This document shows, in pieces, positions 34,640 through 43,522 of a DNA stretch of 64,000 nucleotides; the stretch's first letter is position 1; each line of letters opens with the position of its first letter. The notes under the pieces were generated by a model. That model saw only the letters and a list, made by a program, of their open reading frames with translations, was not told the DNA's origin and did not search any database. Source of the stretch: Kitasatospora herbaricolor (GTDB taxonomy: Bacteria; Actinomycetota; Actinomycetes; Streptomycetales; Streptomycetaceae); contig NZ_JAUSVA010000002.1 of the NCBI RefSeq assembly GCF_030813695.1, forward strand, positions 4,278,001 to 4,342,000, read 5' to 3'. Made by a program: the position numbers and the translations under genes.

Positions 34640-35902
34640 TCAGCCGGCGGCGGTGGGGCCCGAGGCCGTGGACGGGGCGGGCTGCGGAGCCGTCCGGTAG
34701 ACCGTGCCGGCGCAGGCACCGGCGACGGCGGCGGTGATCGTGGCGGCACCTGCGGGCGCCGGGGTGTACGCCAGCGTGATGCTCGTGGCGGGGGCGCTCG
34801 ACCCGGCGGTGGGGCTCGCGGTCGGGCTGGGCACGCTGGTGGGCCCTGCCGTCGGGGAGCTGGACGGCCCGGACGCCAGGCCGGCAGTCGGCGCGGCCGA
34901 GGGGGCGTCCGCGGCGGCCCGCGGCGCCGGTGAGGCCGGGTCCTGGGGGGCCGGCGGCCCGCCGGGCCGTGCACAGGAGCCGCCGGGCACCCAGCCGAAC
35001 TGCACCCGGTAGGCGGCCTTCGGCATCAGCACGGGCGGTCCGGCGGCGGCGATGCCGACCGGGTCCGGCAGTGCCGTCGCGGCGTCGCCCGCCAGGTGGT
35101 CCAGGACCTTCACCAGGGCCGGGTCGGACCCGGTCGCGGCGCTCACCGTCAGGGTGCCCGGCCCGCTCAGCAGGCAACTGCGCCCGGAGGTGTTGACCAC
35201 CGTGAAGGAGCCGTAGATCGCGCCCGCCGCGTCCGGCCCGCCGACCTGGACGGTGCCCTGGCCCAGATCGGCCCGCTCGCACTCCGGCAGCGGCGGCGCG
35301 CCCGCCCCCGGCCCGGCCGAGACGGCGCCGATCGCCGTCCCCCCGGCACTCGCCGCGGCGGACGTGCTCGGTGACCCGGGCCAGCCCCCGGTCGTGCCGC
35401 CGGCACCCCCCCAGCTGTAGGGGCCCGACGGCCGGCCGGCCGGAGCCCCGCCGGTGGTCCGGGCGGGCGAGGGAACGGTGCCGGTGGCGTCCGCGGTACC
35501 GACCGCGGCCGGGCCGGACAGGCCGAGGCCCTCCGGGTAGTGCAGGGCGGGCAGGGTGACCGCGGCGGCCAGCGCCACGGCGGCGGCGCCCGTCCAGAGG
35601 CCCCGGCGGACGGCCCGGCGGCGGGGCACACCGCTGCGGATCCGGGCCAGCGCGGTGCCGTCCGGGTGCAGCCCGGCGACGGAGCGCCGCATGAGGTCCC
35701 GGAGGAGCTGCTCCTCGGCCGACAGCTGCCCGCCGGGGCCGCCGAGGTCACCGGTGGCGTCCGACCCGGCCGGCCCGGCCGCCTGGTCCGAAGCGCCCGG
35801 CCCGTCCGGGCGCTCGACGACGCCGGGGCCGCGGATGCCTTCGGGGCCGCCGGGCTCACCGGGTTCGCCGGGCGGGGAGGCCGGCCGGTGGTCGTCGGTC
35901 AT
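34640..35902 (-). CDS. Anti-sigma-like membrane protein with DUF4232-like exterior
   Basis: The 420-residue protein has a Pro/Gly-rich cytoplasmic start, a helix SAEEQLLRDLMRRSVAGLHP (about 61-80), a single transmembrane segment (GLWTGAAAVALAAAVTLPAL), a Pro/Ser linker and an exterior domain with two cysteines around GRSCLLSGPGTLTV and GGSCARPGG, resembling DUF4232. It overlaps the SigE-type sigma gene by 4 bp, so it is likely its anti-sigma partner or signal sensor. A classical zinc anti-sigma motif is absent. Confidence 0.75.
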   Translation of the reverse strand: MTDDHRPASPPGEPGEPGGPEGIRGPGVVERPDGPGASDQAAGPAGSDATGDLGGPGGQLSAEEQLLRDLMRRSVAGLHPDGTALARIRSGVPRRRAVRRGLWTGAAAVALAAAVTLPALHYPEGLGLSGPAAVGTADATGTVPSPARTTGGAPAGRPSGPYSWGGAGGTTGGWPGSPSTSAAASAGGTAIGAVSAGPGAGAPPLPECERADLGQGTVQVGGPDAAGAIYGSFTVVNTSGRSCLLSGPGTLTVSAATGSDPALVKVLDHLAGDAATALPDPVGIAAAGPPVLMPKAAYRVQFGWVPGGSCARPGGPPAPQDPASPAPRAAADAPSAAPTAGLASGPSSSPTAGPTSVPSPTASPTAGSSAPATSITLAYTPAPAGAATITAAVAGACAGTVYRTAPQPAPSTASGPTAAG

Positions 35903-36417
35903 CGCCCGGCCTCCATCTGCACCCGCAGCGCGGCGAGCCCCCGCGACCCGTACGCCTTCACCGAGCCGAGCGAGATGCCCAGGGTGTCGGCGACCTGCGC
36001 CTCCGTCATATCCACGTAGTAGCGCAGCACCAGCACCTCCCGCTGACGACGTTGCAATCCCCCCAGAGCGGCCTTCAGTTGGTCGCGCTCCAGCGCATCG
36101 TAGGCGCCTTCTTCTGCACTGGCCATGTCAGGCATCGGCTTCGGCAGCAGCCGCAGGCCGAGGATGCGCCGGCGCAGCGTGGACCTGGAGAGGTTCACCA
36201 CCGTCTGCCGCAGGTAGGCGAGGGTCTTCTCCGGCTCGCGGACCCGCCGGCGGGCGGCGTGCACCCGGATGAACGCCTCCTGGACGACGTCCTCACAGCT
36301 GGAGAGGTCGTCGAGGAGCAGCGCCGCCAGCCGCAACAGGGAGCGGTAGTGGGCCTGATAGGTCTCGGTGAGCAGGTCTTCGCTGGTACCCGCCGTGCCG
36401 GCTGCGACCGCCGTCAT
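35899..36417 (-). CDS. SigE-family ECF sigma factor
   Basis: A sigma-70 ECF protein of 172 residues from ATG 36,417, which has AGAAGG 5 bases upstream; longer in-frame starts exist up to 36,519. Region 2 reads YRSLLRLAALLLDD with SSCEDVVQEAFIRVH, region 4 LQRRQREVLVLRYYVDMTEA with ISLGSVKAYGSRGLAALR. This is the SigE-family form common in Streptomyces. It forms a two-gene unit with the membrane protein next to it. Confidence 0.88.
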   Translation of the reverse strand: MTAVAAGTAGTSEDLLTETYQAHYRSLLRLAALLLDDLSSCEDVVQEAFIRVHAARRRVREPEKTLAYLRQTVVNLSRSTLRRRILGLRLLPKPMPDMASAEEGAYDALERDQLKAALGGLQRRQREVLVLRYYVDMTEAQVADTLGISLGSVKAYGSRGLAALRVQMEAGR

Positions 36418-36584
36418 CGTGCCTTCTACCGACCTATCCACCGGCCGCAGGGCGCGCGGAGACAGTGTCGCGACGTTCATCGCCCCGACACCGACCCCTA
36501 CCCCGACCATGTTCGCCACGCCCGTTGGACACTCGATCCCCTGTCATGGTTGCCCAGCTCGCGGCACATTCTCCCGCATAGGCC

Positions 36585-36615
36585 GAATCCCCCTCCAGGG
36601 GTGGGAGGGGGATTC
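36585..36615 (-). terminator. 12-bp hairpin between ask and the sigma gene
   Basis: GAATCCCCCTCC pairs with GGAGGGGGATTC around a 7-base loop. It lies downstream of ask on the minus strand and upstream of the sigma gene. The rest of the 377-bp gap holds no gene. Confidence 0.6.
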
Positions 36616-36794
36616 TGACAGTTTGTCTCAGAAGAGGCCCGGCGGCACCGGTCCACCCGGCCGCGCGCGGCGACCCGGAGCGGGCCACGGCGGGCCGGAA
36701 GGCCTGCCGGGCCAGGGCCGCACCCGGCCGGACCGGGACCGGGCCCAGCCGCACAGGGCGGCGGGACCCGGCCCGTGGTCCAGCGGCCGGCGGC

Positions 36795-38075
36795 TCAGCG
36801 GCCGGTGCCGCCGTAGACCACGGCCTCGTCCGTGTCGCTGTCCAGACCGAAGGCGGAGTGGACGGCGCGGACGGCCTCGTTGACGTCGTCGGCGCGGGTG
36901 ACGACCGAGATCCGGATCTCCGAGGTGGAGATCAGCTCGATGTTCACGCCGGCCTCGGAGAGCGCCTCGAAGAAGGTCGCGGTGACCCCCGGGTTGGAGC
37001 GCATACCGGCGCCGACCAGGGAGATCTTGCCGATCGCGTCGTCGTAGCGCAGCGACTCGTAGCCGATGCCCTCCTTGACCCGGCCGAGCGCGTCGATGGC
37101 CTTCTGGCCCTCGGCCTTCGGCAGGGTGAAGGAGATGTCGGTCAGACCGGTGGCGGCCGCCGAGACGTTCTGCACCACCATGTCGATGTTGACCTCGGCG
37201 TCCGCGATGGCGCGGAAGATGCGGGCCGCCTCGCCCGGCTTGTCCGGCACGCCGACGACCGTGACCTTGGCCTCGGACGTGTCGTGGGCGACCCCGGAGA
37301 TGATGGCCTGCTCCATCTCGCCCCCTTCGGGCTTGGTCGGGTTGGTGCTGCTGACGATGGTCCCCGGAAGCCCGGAGAAGGACGAGCGTACGTGAATCGG
37401 GATGTTGTAGCGGCGCGCGTACTCGACGCAGCGGTCCAGCAGCACCTTGGAACCGGAGGACGCCAGTTCCAGCATGTCCTCGTACGCGATCCAGTCGATC
37501 TTGCGGGCCTTCTTGACCACCCGCGGGTCGGCGCTGAAGACGCCGTCCACGTCGGTGTAGATCTCGCAGACCTCGGCCTTCAGCGCCGCCGCCAGGGCGA
37601 CGGCGGTGGTGTCCGAGCCGCCGCGGCCCAGGGTGGTGATGTCCTTGCTGGACAGCGAGACACCCTGGAAGCCCGCCACGATCGCGATGTTGCCCTCGTC
37701 CAGGGCGGTGCGGATCCGTCCGGGCGTCACGTCGATGATGCGCGCCTTGTTGTGGACCGAGTCGGTGATGACACCGGCCTGACTGCCCGTGAACGACTGG
37801 GCCTCGTGACCCAGGGATTTGATCGCCATGGCCAGCAGCGCCATGGAGATCCGCTCTCCAGCGGTCAGCAGCATGTCGAACTCACGGCCGGCAGGGATGG
37901 GTGACACCTGCTCCGCGAGTTCGATGAGCTCGTCCGTCGTGTCGCCCATCGCGGACACCACGACGACGACCTCATGGCCGTCCTTCTTGGTGTCGACGAT
38001 TCGACGGGCCACGCGCTTGATGCCCTCGGCATCCGCAACGGATGAGCCGCCGTACTTCTGCACGACAAGGCCCAC
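36795..38075 (-). CDS. ask: Aspartate kinase
   Basis: The 426-residue enzyme phosphorylates aspartate, the first step to Lys, Met, Thr and diaminopimelate. It shows the N-terminal KYGGSSVADAEGIKRVA kinase motif, GRGGSDTTAVALAAAL, and two C-terminal ACT domains (TVVGVPDKPGEAARIF; SLVGAGMRSNPGVTATFF) that bind allosteric Lys/Thr. An internal ATG at 37,316 with a GAAGGGGGCG ribosome site would give the separate ACT-only beta subunit known from other Gram-positive ask genes. GTG start at 38,075. Confidence 0.96.
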   Translation of the reverse strand: MGLVVQKYGGSSVADAEGIKRVARRIVDTKKDGHEVVVVVSAMGDTTDELIELAEQVSPIPAGREFDMLLTAGERISMALLAMAIKSLGHEAQSFTGSQAGVITDSVHNKARIIDVTPGRIRTALDEGNIAIVAGFQGVSLSSKDITTLGRGGSDTTAVALAAALKAEVCEIYTDVDGVFSADPRVVKKARKIDWIAYEDMLELASSGSKVLLDRCVEYARRYNIPIHVRSSFSGLPGTIVSSTNPTKPEGGEMEQAIISGVAHDTSEAKVTVVGVPDKPGEAARIFRAIADAEVNIDMVVQNVSAAATGLTDISFTLPKAEGQKAIDALGRVKEGIGYESLRYDDAIGKISLVGAGMRSNPGVTATFFEALSEAGVNIELISTSEIRISVVTRADDVNEAVRAVHSAFGLDSDTDEAVVYGGTGR

Positions 38076-38494
38076 GTGCGCTCCTCGACTTGTGTCGGTT
38101 CTCCGGTGACCGGGTCAGCCGCGGGTGGCGCCTGCCGGCCGCCGGACCCCCGGTGTGCGCCGGGGTTCTGCGGTCCGCGCCAGTCTACCGAGCAGGGCGG
38201 CCCCGCCAGCCGCTTTCCATATGATGAGACGCCTGTTTCACCTGATGGTCAGCCGTCCGACGCTCCGACGGGCAGGTCTGCGGACCGGCCGGTGCGGGCC
38301 CGGAGAATCGGCGGGCGGCGCGGGGCGGGCCCCGGAATTCTTTGACCGGCCCACGCCGAAAAGATTTTCCGAGGCCTGCGTCACAGTCCGTCCACCCGGC
38401 CGTTCCGGCCCCGCCGGGGCACTCCGGAGCCCGCCCGGGGCGCCCGCCGCCCCGTACCGGGGCCGCTCCGCGGACCCGGTGCGGCCGCCGCGCC
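38076..38494. other. Intergenic region between ask and the DUF5063 gene
   Basis: 419 bp with no supported gene. It must contain the ask promoter; an AT-richer island around 38,215-38,230 and near 38,340-38,370 are the likely spots. Nothing else stands out. Confidence 0.5.
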
Positions 38495-39148
38495 CTAGAG
38501 ACCGAGTTCGGCCGCCATCAGGTCGCCCGCCTGCTGCTCCAGCTGCTCGTCCGTCAACCCGTCGTCGTCCGTGTCCGCGCCGTCCTCGGCCGCGCCCAGC
38601 GGGCTGTCCAGCCGGACGTGCGCGATCAGCGACTGCAGCGCGCGCAGCACCGCCGAACAGGTCGAGCCCCAGTTGGAGAGGTACGAGAACTGCCACCACC
38701 AGAGCGCCTCGCTGACCCGGCCCTCGCGGTAGTGGGTCAGCCCGTGCTGCAGCTCACTGACCACGCCGGCCAGATCGTCCGAGATCCGGAAGGCGTTCGG
38801 CCTGGTCGGCGGCTCGTACGGGTCGAAGACCTCGTGGTAGACGTCGATCGGTGCCAGCAGCTCGGCGAGCCGCTCGCGCAGCTCCACGCCGTCCGGCTCC
38901 GGGCCCGCGTCGGGCTCGAACCGGTCGTCCGGCACGACGTCCTCGATCGCGCCGAGCCGGCCGCCCGCCAGCAGCAGTTGCGACACCTCCAGCAGCAGCA
39001 GCGAGACGGCGCTGCCGGGCTCGTCGCCCTTGGCCACCTCGGTGACCGCGAGGACGAAGCTCTCCACCGAGTCCGCGATCTGCACCGCGAAGTCGTCCGG
39101 CTCCGAACCGTGGGCGTGCGTATGGGTACCGTGCGTCTGGTCAGACAT
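38495..39148 (-). CDS. DUF5063 protein encoded next to recR
   Basis: A 217-residue acidic helical protein with FAVQIADSVESFVLAVTEVA, DVYHEVFDPYEPP and EALWWWQFSYLSNWGSTC. It overlaps the recR stop by 8 bp. DUF5063 genes beside recR are a conserved actinobacterial arrangement, so a role in recombinational repair is likely but undetermined. No catalytic motif. Confidence 0.88.
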   Translation of the reverse strand: MSDQTHGTHTHAHGSEPDDFAVQIADSVESFVLAVTEVAKGDEPGSAVSLLLLEVSQLLLAGGRLGAIEDVVPDDRFEPDAGPEPDGVELRERLAELLAPIDVYHEVFDPYEPPTRPNAFRISDDLAGVVSELQHGLTHYREGRVSEALWWWQFSYLSNWGSTCSAVLRALQSLIAHVRLDSPLGAAEDGADTDDDGLTDEQLEQQAGDLMAAELGL

Positions 39149-39740
39149 CGAGCAGTCGTCTCCCTTCGAAGGCCCGGCCGAGGGTGACCTCGTCCGCGTA
39201 CTCCAGGTCCCCGCCGACGGGCAGTCCGCTCGCCAGCCGGGTCACCCTCAGGCCCATCGGCTTGCACAGCCGGGCCAGGTAGGTGGCGGTCGCCTCCCCC
39301 TCCAGGTTGGGGTCGGTGGCCAGGATCAGCTCGGTGACCGTGCCGTCCGCGAGCCGCGCCAGCAGCTCCCGGATCCGCAGGTCGTCCGGGCCGACGCCCT
39401 CGATCGGGCTGATCGCGCCGCCCAGCACGTGGTAACGGCCGCGGAACTCCCGGGTGCGCTCGATCGCCACCACGTCCTTGGACTCCTCGACCACGCAGAT
39501 CACCGCGAGATCGCGCCGCGGGTCCAGGCAGACCCGGCAGCGCTCGGACTCCGCGACGTTGCCGCAGACCGCGCAGAACCGGACCTTGTCCTTGACCTCC
39601 AGCAGCGAGTGCGCCAGCCTGCGGACGTCCGTCGGGTCGGCCTGCAGGATGTGGAAGGCGATCCGCTGCGCGCTCTTGGGCCCGACGCCGGGCAGCCTGC
39701 CCAGCTCGTCGATCAGGTCCTGAACCACGCCCTCGTACAA
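39141..39740 (-). CDS. recR: Recombination protein RecR
   Basis: 199 residues, the normal RecR length. The helix-hairpin-helix start (LGRLPGVGPKSAQR), zinc cysteines C56, C59, C68, C71 in FCAVCGNVAESERCRVC, and Toprim segment ICVVEESKDVVAIERT with DPNLEGEATATYL are all present. RecR works with RecO and RecF in loading RecA at gaps. ATG at 39,740. Part of the ybaB-recR-DUF5063 core block. Confidence 0.96.
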   Translation of the reverse strand: MYEGVVQDLIDELGRLPGVGPKSAQRIAFHILQADPTDVRRLAHSLLEVKDKVRFCAVCGNVAESERCRVCLDPRRDLAVICVVEESKDVVAIERTREFRGRYHVLGGAISPIEGVGPDDLRIRELLARLADGTVTELILATDPNLEGEATATYLARLCKPMGLRVTRLASGLPVGGDLEYADEVTLGRAFEGRRLLDV

Positions 39741-40179
39741 CGTCGTGCCTTCCCTCGTGCCTGCCTGCGGGCCGGTCGCCCGGTCCTGTCCGCGGTACCG
39801 GTCGCCCGGTGCTCCGCCGTCCCGCCGGTCCTCCCCGAGCCGACGGGGGCGGCACCGGCCGCGCCCTGGGGCCGGTCGGTCCGTCCCGCGGCGGGTGCCG
39901 ACGGTCCGGTGCCATCATCCAACGAATCGGGCGCCGGACACACCGTCCGACGCCCGACTCCCTCACAAATCACACAATGCCGTCGCCACGGTCACCCGCT
40001 GTTCGAACGGAAGCCCCCGGCCGGCCGGAACCGACCGGTCCTGACCGGACGTGGACGGGTCGTGCCTGACGCGGGCGGGGTGCCGGGCGAGCCCCGGTCG
40101 CCGGCCCGAGCCCCGGCCCCTGGTGCGGGCCCGGGGCAGCCGGCCCGCACCGGTGGTCGGATCCGGGTGGTCCGGGTGG
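39741..40179. other. Intergenic region between recR and ybaB
   Basis: 439 bp of GC-rich DNA without a supported gene. A less GC-rich stretch near 39,955-39,980 (CTCACAAATCACACAATG) may be part of the recR promoter. No strong hairpin was seen. Confidence 0.45.
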
Positions 40180-40521
40180 TCAGAACGGCAGGCCGGGGAT
40201 CCCGCCGCCGCCCAGGCCCTGGGTCAGCGGACCCATCCGCTCGGCCTGGATCTTCTGCGCCGCCTGGTTGGCGTCGCGGACGGCCGCCAGGATCAGGTCG
40301 GCCAGGGTCTCGGTGTCCTCCGGGTCCACGGCGGCGGGCGCGATGGTCAGTGCCACCAGCTCACCGGCCCCGGTCACCGTCGCCTCGACCAGGCCACCGC
40401 CCGCCGAACCGCTCACCTTCGCCTCGGCCAGCTCCTGCTGGGCCCGGGCGAGCTCCTCCTGCATCTTCTGCGCCTGCTTCAGCAGCTGCTGCATATTGGG
40501 CTGGCCACCACCGGGAAACAC
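40180..40521 (-). CDS. YbaB/EbfC nucleoid-associated protein
   Basis: 113 residues, typical size. MQQLLKQAQKMQEELARAQQ at the start and VEATVTGAGELVALTIAPAA then DLILAAVRDANQAAQKIQ match the family, which binds DNA as a dimer between dnaX and recR in most bacteria. The Gly-rich C-terminal tail GLGGGGIPGLPF is also usual in Streptomyces. Confidence 0.95.
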   Translation of the reverse strand: MFPGGGQPNMQQLLKQAQKMQEELARAQQELAEAKVSGSAGGGLVEATVTGAGELVALTIAPAAVDPEDTETLADLILAAVRDANQAAQKIQAERMGPLTQGLGGGGIPGLPF

Positions 40522-40818
40522 GGCTCACTCCTGCCTGAATGCGGACGTCGGGTACGCCCTGGGAACACACCGCCCGCCCGGCGGCTCCGGACCCGGAACC
40601 CCGTACCGCGGTGTACGTCACCGGCGAGCCTACGTGCTGCGGATGAACGGCGCGGGGCCATCCGGCGCGGAACCGCCGCGGCCCGCCCCCGGCCCGTGCC
40701 GGGTGCGGGCCGGGTCCGCGCGGGGGCGTGCCGGGCCGGGCCGGGTGCGGAGCCGGTCCGGCCCCGGGCGCCGGACGGCGCCGGGGGGCAGGTGCGGGCC
40801 GGACGGCACCCGCGCCTC

Positions 40819-43035
40819 TCACCCTCCCGTGTGGTGGATCTCCTCCAGGATGGTCGCGCCCAGCTCGCGCATGATCAGCTCCTGGCCCGAGAAAGCCTCC
40901 GCCTGCGGGGCGGGGCCGTCGTTCTCGGACATGTCGTCCTCCGGCCCCGCTCCCGGACCGGCCTGCGGCGCCGGTGGCTGCGGCGGACCGTCCGAAGGCC
41001 GCCCCTGCCCGGGCCCCTGGCCCGGCCCGCCCTGCGCCGAAGGAGCCGGCTGGGCGGACTGCGCCGCCTGGACCGGCCGGGCCGGCGCCGGCGCGGCGGC
41101 GGGCGTCGCCATCGGCGTGAACGCGGCGGGTGCCTGCGGCAGCGGACCGGGCGCGGCCGAGGCCGCGTGGGCGCCACCGCCCCAGCCACCACCACCGCCA
41201 CCACCGGAGGCGGGCGGCGGCGCGCTGCCGCCCGACGGATCGACGATGCACTCGATCCGCCAGTCCACGCCCAGCGCGTCGGCCAGGGCCTGCTTGAGCA
41301 CGTCGTCGCTGTTGCTGCTGACGAAGCTGTCCCGGGCGCCGGCGTTGATGAAGGAGACCTGCAGCACGCTGCCGTCGAAGCCCGCGACCTGCCCGTTCTG
41401 GCTGAGCAGGATCCAGGTGAACCGGCGGCGGTTCTTCACCGCCTCCAGGATCTGCGGCCACATCTGCCGGATCTGCGCCGCGCCCTGCGCCGCGGCGGGC
41501 GACGGCTGGCCGCCACCGGGCGGCGCCGCCACCGGGGCCGGCGCGGCCACGGGAGCGGGAGCGACCGGAGCCGGCGCCACCGGCTGCGCGGCCGCCGGAG
41601 CGGCGGCCCCGCCGGCCGGCGGGAAACTGCGCGGGATCGGCCAGGCACCGGGAGCGGGTGCCCCCGCCGCCGCGGGCGCCGGAGCCGCCGGGGCGGCCGG
41701 CGCGGCCGAGACCGGCGGGTAGGCCGCCGGCGCCGGCGCGGGAGCCTGGTACGTGGGTGCGGGAGCCTGCGGCACGGCGGCGGCCGGAGCGGCCGTCGTC
41801 GGCATCGCCGCGACCGCTGCCCCCGCGCCTGCGCCGAATCCGGCCCCTGCCGGTGCCTGGGCCGCGAAGCCGCCGGCGGCCGCCCGCCGCTCCAGCTTGT
41901 CGAGGCGGGCCTGCAGCGACAGCTCGTCGCTGTAGGCGCCGGGCAGCATCACCCGGGCGCAGATCAGCTCCAGCTGCAGCCGGGGCGCCGCGTTGCCGCG
42001 CATCTCGGTCAGGCCGGTGTTGACGATGTCGGCCGCGCGGCTCAGCTCGGCCGCACCGAAGGAGTCCGCCTGCGCCTGCATGACCGCGACCCGGTCCGCC
42101 GGAGCGTCGATCAGGCCCTTCTCCCCCGCGTCCGGGACGGTGGCGAGGATCACCAGGTCGCGCAGCCGCTCCAGCAGGTCCGTGACGAACCGCCGCGGGT
42201 CGTGCCCGCCCTCGACCACCCGGTCGATGACCTGGAACACCGTCGCGCCGTCCTGGGCGGCGAAGGCGTCCACCACCTCGTCGAGCAGCGCCGAGTCCGT
42301 GTACCCGAGCAGCGCCGTGGCCATCGTGTACGTGACGCCGGCCTCGTCCGCGCCCGCCAGCAGCTGGTCCATCACCGACATCGAGTCACGGACGGAACCG
42401 GCGCCGGAGCGCACGACCAGCGGGAAGACCGAGTCCTCGACCTGGATGCCCTCGCGCCCGCACACCTGCGCCAGGTAGTCCCGCAGCGTGCCGGGCGGCA
42501 CCAGCCGGAACGGGTAGTGGTGGGTACGGGAGCGGATCGTCCCGATCACCTTCTCCGGCTCCGTGGTCGCGAAGATGAACTTCAGGTGCTCCGGCGGCTC
42601 CTCCACCACCTTCAGCAGCGCGTTGAAGCCGGCCGAGGTCACCATGTGCGCCTCGTCCAGGATGAAGATCTTGTACCGGCTGTGCACCGGCGCGAAGAAG
42701 GCCCGCTCCCGCAGGTCGCGCGCGTCGTCCACACCACCGTGCGAGGCAGCGTCGATCTCGATCACGTCGATCGACCCGGGGCCGCCGGTCGCCAGGTCCG
42801 TACAGGACTGGCAGACCCCGCACGGCGTCGGTGTCGGCCCCTCCGCGCAGTTCAGGCAGCGGGCCAGGATGCGCGCGCTCGTCGTCTTGCCGCAGCCGCG
42901 GGGGCCGCTGAAGAGGTAGGCGTGGTTGACCCTGTTGTTGCGCAGGGCCTGCTGGAGCGGAGCGGTCACGTGCTCCTGCCCGATGACCTCGGCGAAAGTC
43001 TCGGGGCGATAGCGGCGGTACAGGGCTAGGGACAC
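40819..43035 (-). CDS. dnaX: DNA polymerase III subunit gamma/tau
   Basis: The 738-residue protein has the clamp-loader AAA+ domain: LYRRYRPETFAEVIGQEHV at the start, Walker A GPRGCGKT (44-51), zinc cysteines around CLNCAEGPTPTPCGVCQSC, Walker B IFILDEAHM, sensor TTEPEKV. A long Ala/Pro-rich tau region follows, then a domain with WPQILEAVKNRRRFTWILL. It loads the sliding clamp at forks. I used GTG 43,035; a TTG at 43,065 is also in frame. Confidence 0.95.
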   Translation of the reverse strand: MSLALYRRYRPETFAEVIGQEHVTAPLQQALRNNRVNHAYLFSGPRGCGKTTSARILARCLNCAEGPTPTPCGVCQSCTDLATGGPGSIDVIEIDAASHGGVDDARDLRERAFFAPVHSRYKIFILDEAHMVTSAGFNALLKVVEEPPEHLKFIFATTEPEKVIGTIRSRTHHYPFRLVPPGTLRDYLAQVCGREGIQVEDSVFPLVVRSGAGSVRDSMSVMDQLLAGADEAGVTYTMATALLGYTDSALLDEVVDAFAAQDGATVFQVIDRVVEGGHDPRRFVTDLLERLRDLVILATVPDAGEKGLIDAPADRVAVMQAQADSFGAAELSRAADIVNTGLTEMRGNAAPRLQLELICARVMLPGAYSDELSLQARLDKLERRAAAGGFAAQAPAGAGFGAGAGAAVAAMPTTAAPAAAVPQAPAPTYQAPAPAPAAYPPVSAAPAAPAAPAPAAAGAPAPGAWPIPRSFPPAGGAAAPAAAQPVAPAPVAPAPVAAPAPVAAPPGGGQPSPAAAQGAAQIRQMWPQILEAVKNRRRFTWILLSQNGQVAGFDGSVLQVSFINAGARDSFVSSNSDDVLKQALADALGVDWRIECIVDPSGGSAPPPASGGGGGGGWGGGAHAASAAPGPLPQAPAAFTPMATPAAAPAPARPVQAAQSAQPAPSAQGGPGQGPGQGRPSDGPPQPPAPQAGPGAGPEDDMSENDGPAPQAEAFSGQELIMRELGATILEEIHHTGG

Positions 43036-43116
43036 ACCACCGACGATATCGGGACGCACGGACAAACGCGGCGCCCCTCGGCCCCCGGCCCCGGTCGACC
43101 CCGCCCCGGGAACGCA

Positions 43117-43213
43117 AAGACCCCCCGTGCACCCGCCAGAGCCCTCCTACCCTTGCTGCCTTCCGGCCCTGGGGGGGTTCAGAGAGATAACGCCACACGA
43201 GGGGCTGCCCCCA
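43117..43213 (-). ncRNA. ffs: Signal recognition particle RNA, small bacterial type (4.5S-like)
   Basis: On the minus strand the segment contains GGCCGGAAGGCAGCAAGGGT, the conserved apical loop region of SRP RNA, flanked by paired arms (CCCCCCCAGG with a later AGGGC/GGGGGGT). It lies between dnaX and tRNA-Ser, the standard Streptomyces arrangement. Ends are approximate. Confidence 0.88.
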
Positions 43214-43337
43214 GAGTAGCGGATCCCGGGCCCACCTCCTACCGCCCACCCCTCCTTCCGATCCGCAGGTCCCCGCCCGCGACCACCTGCGGATAGCTGG
43301 TCGCGAGCACCCCCAAACATGTACTAAGCTCTCCCAC

Positions 43338-43422
43338 GGAGGATTCGCCTAGTGGCCTAGGGCGCACGCTTGGAAAGCGTGTTGGGGGCAACCCCTCACG
43401 AGTTCGAATCTCGTATCCTCCG
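43338..43422 (+). tRNA. tRNA-Ser(GGA)
   Basis: Acceptor GGAGGAT pairs with ATCCTCC, discriminator G at 43,422. Anticodon GGA lies at 43,372-43,374 in the loop of ACGCT-TGGAAAG-AGCGT-like stem. It has a long variable arm (GTTGGGGGCAACCCC) and T-loop TTCGAAT, all typical of class II serine tRNA. It is the integration target of element B, which restores its 3' end. Confidence 0.93.
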
Positions 43423-43423
43423 C
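43370..43423 (+). repeat. attL of element B (54-bp direct repeat in tRNA-Ser)
   Basis: From the anticodon loop to one base past the tRNA end, this segment is identical to 60,355-60,408. It is the integration core created by site-specific recombination. Third copy, decayed, at 63,210-63,262. Confidence 0.92.
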
Positions 43424-43445
43424 ACCCGCCCGCCAGGGCAAACGT

Positions 43446-43476
43446 AAGGCCCCGACCGCACTGCGGTCGGGGCCTT
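43446..43476. terminator. Perfect 15-bp terminator between tRNA-Ser and integrase
   Basis: AAGGCCCCGACCGCA and TGCGGTCGGGGCCTT form a perfect stem with a single-base loop centre. It can end tRNA transcription (plus) and integrase transcription (minus). Confidence 0.8.
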
Positions 43477-43487
43477 CGTCGTTCACC

Positions 43488-43504
43488 GTCTCAGTTTCCG
43501 TCTC
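43488..43504 (+). promoter_or_regulatory. Putative integrase arm-type site near attL
   Basis: GTCTCAGTTTCCGTCTC occurs here 65 bp inside attL. The same sequence with one change lies at 60,240-60,256 near attR and a degraded copy at 63,096-63,112. Presence at both ends suggests an integrase arm-binding site. It also encodes the C-terminal neighbourhood of nothing, lying just outside the int gene. Confidence 0.5.
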
Positions 43505-43522
43505 ACTCGGCCCCTGTGGGCC

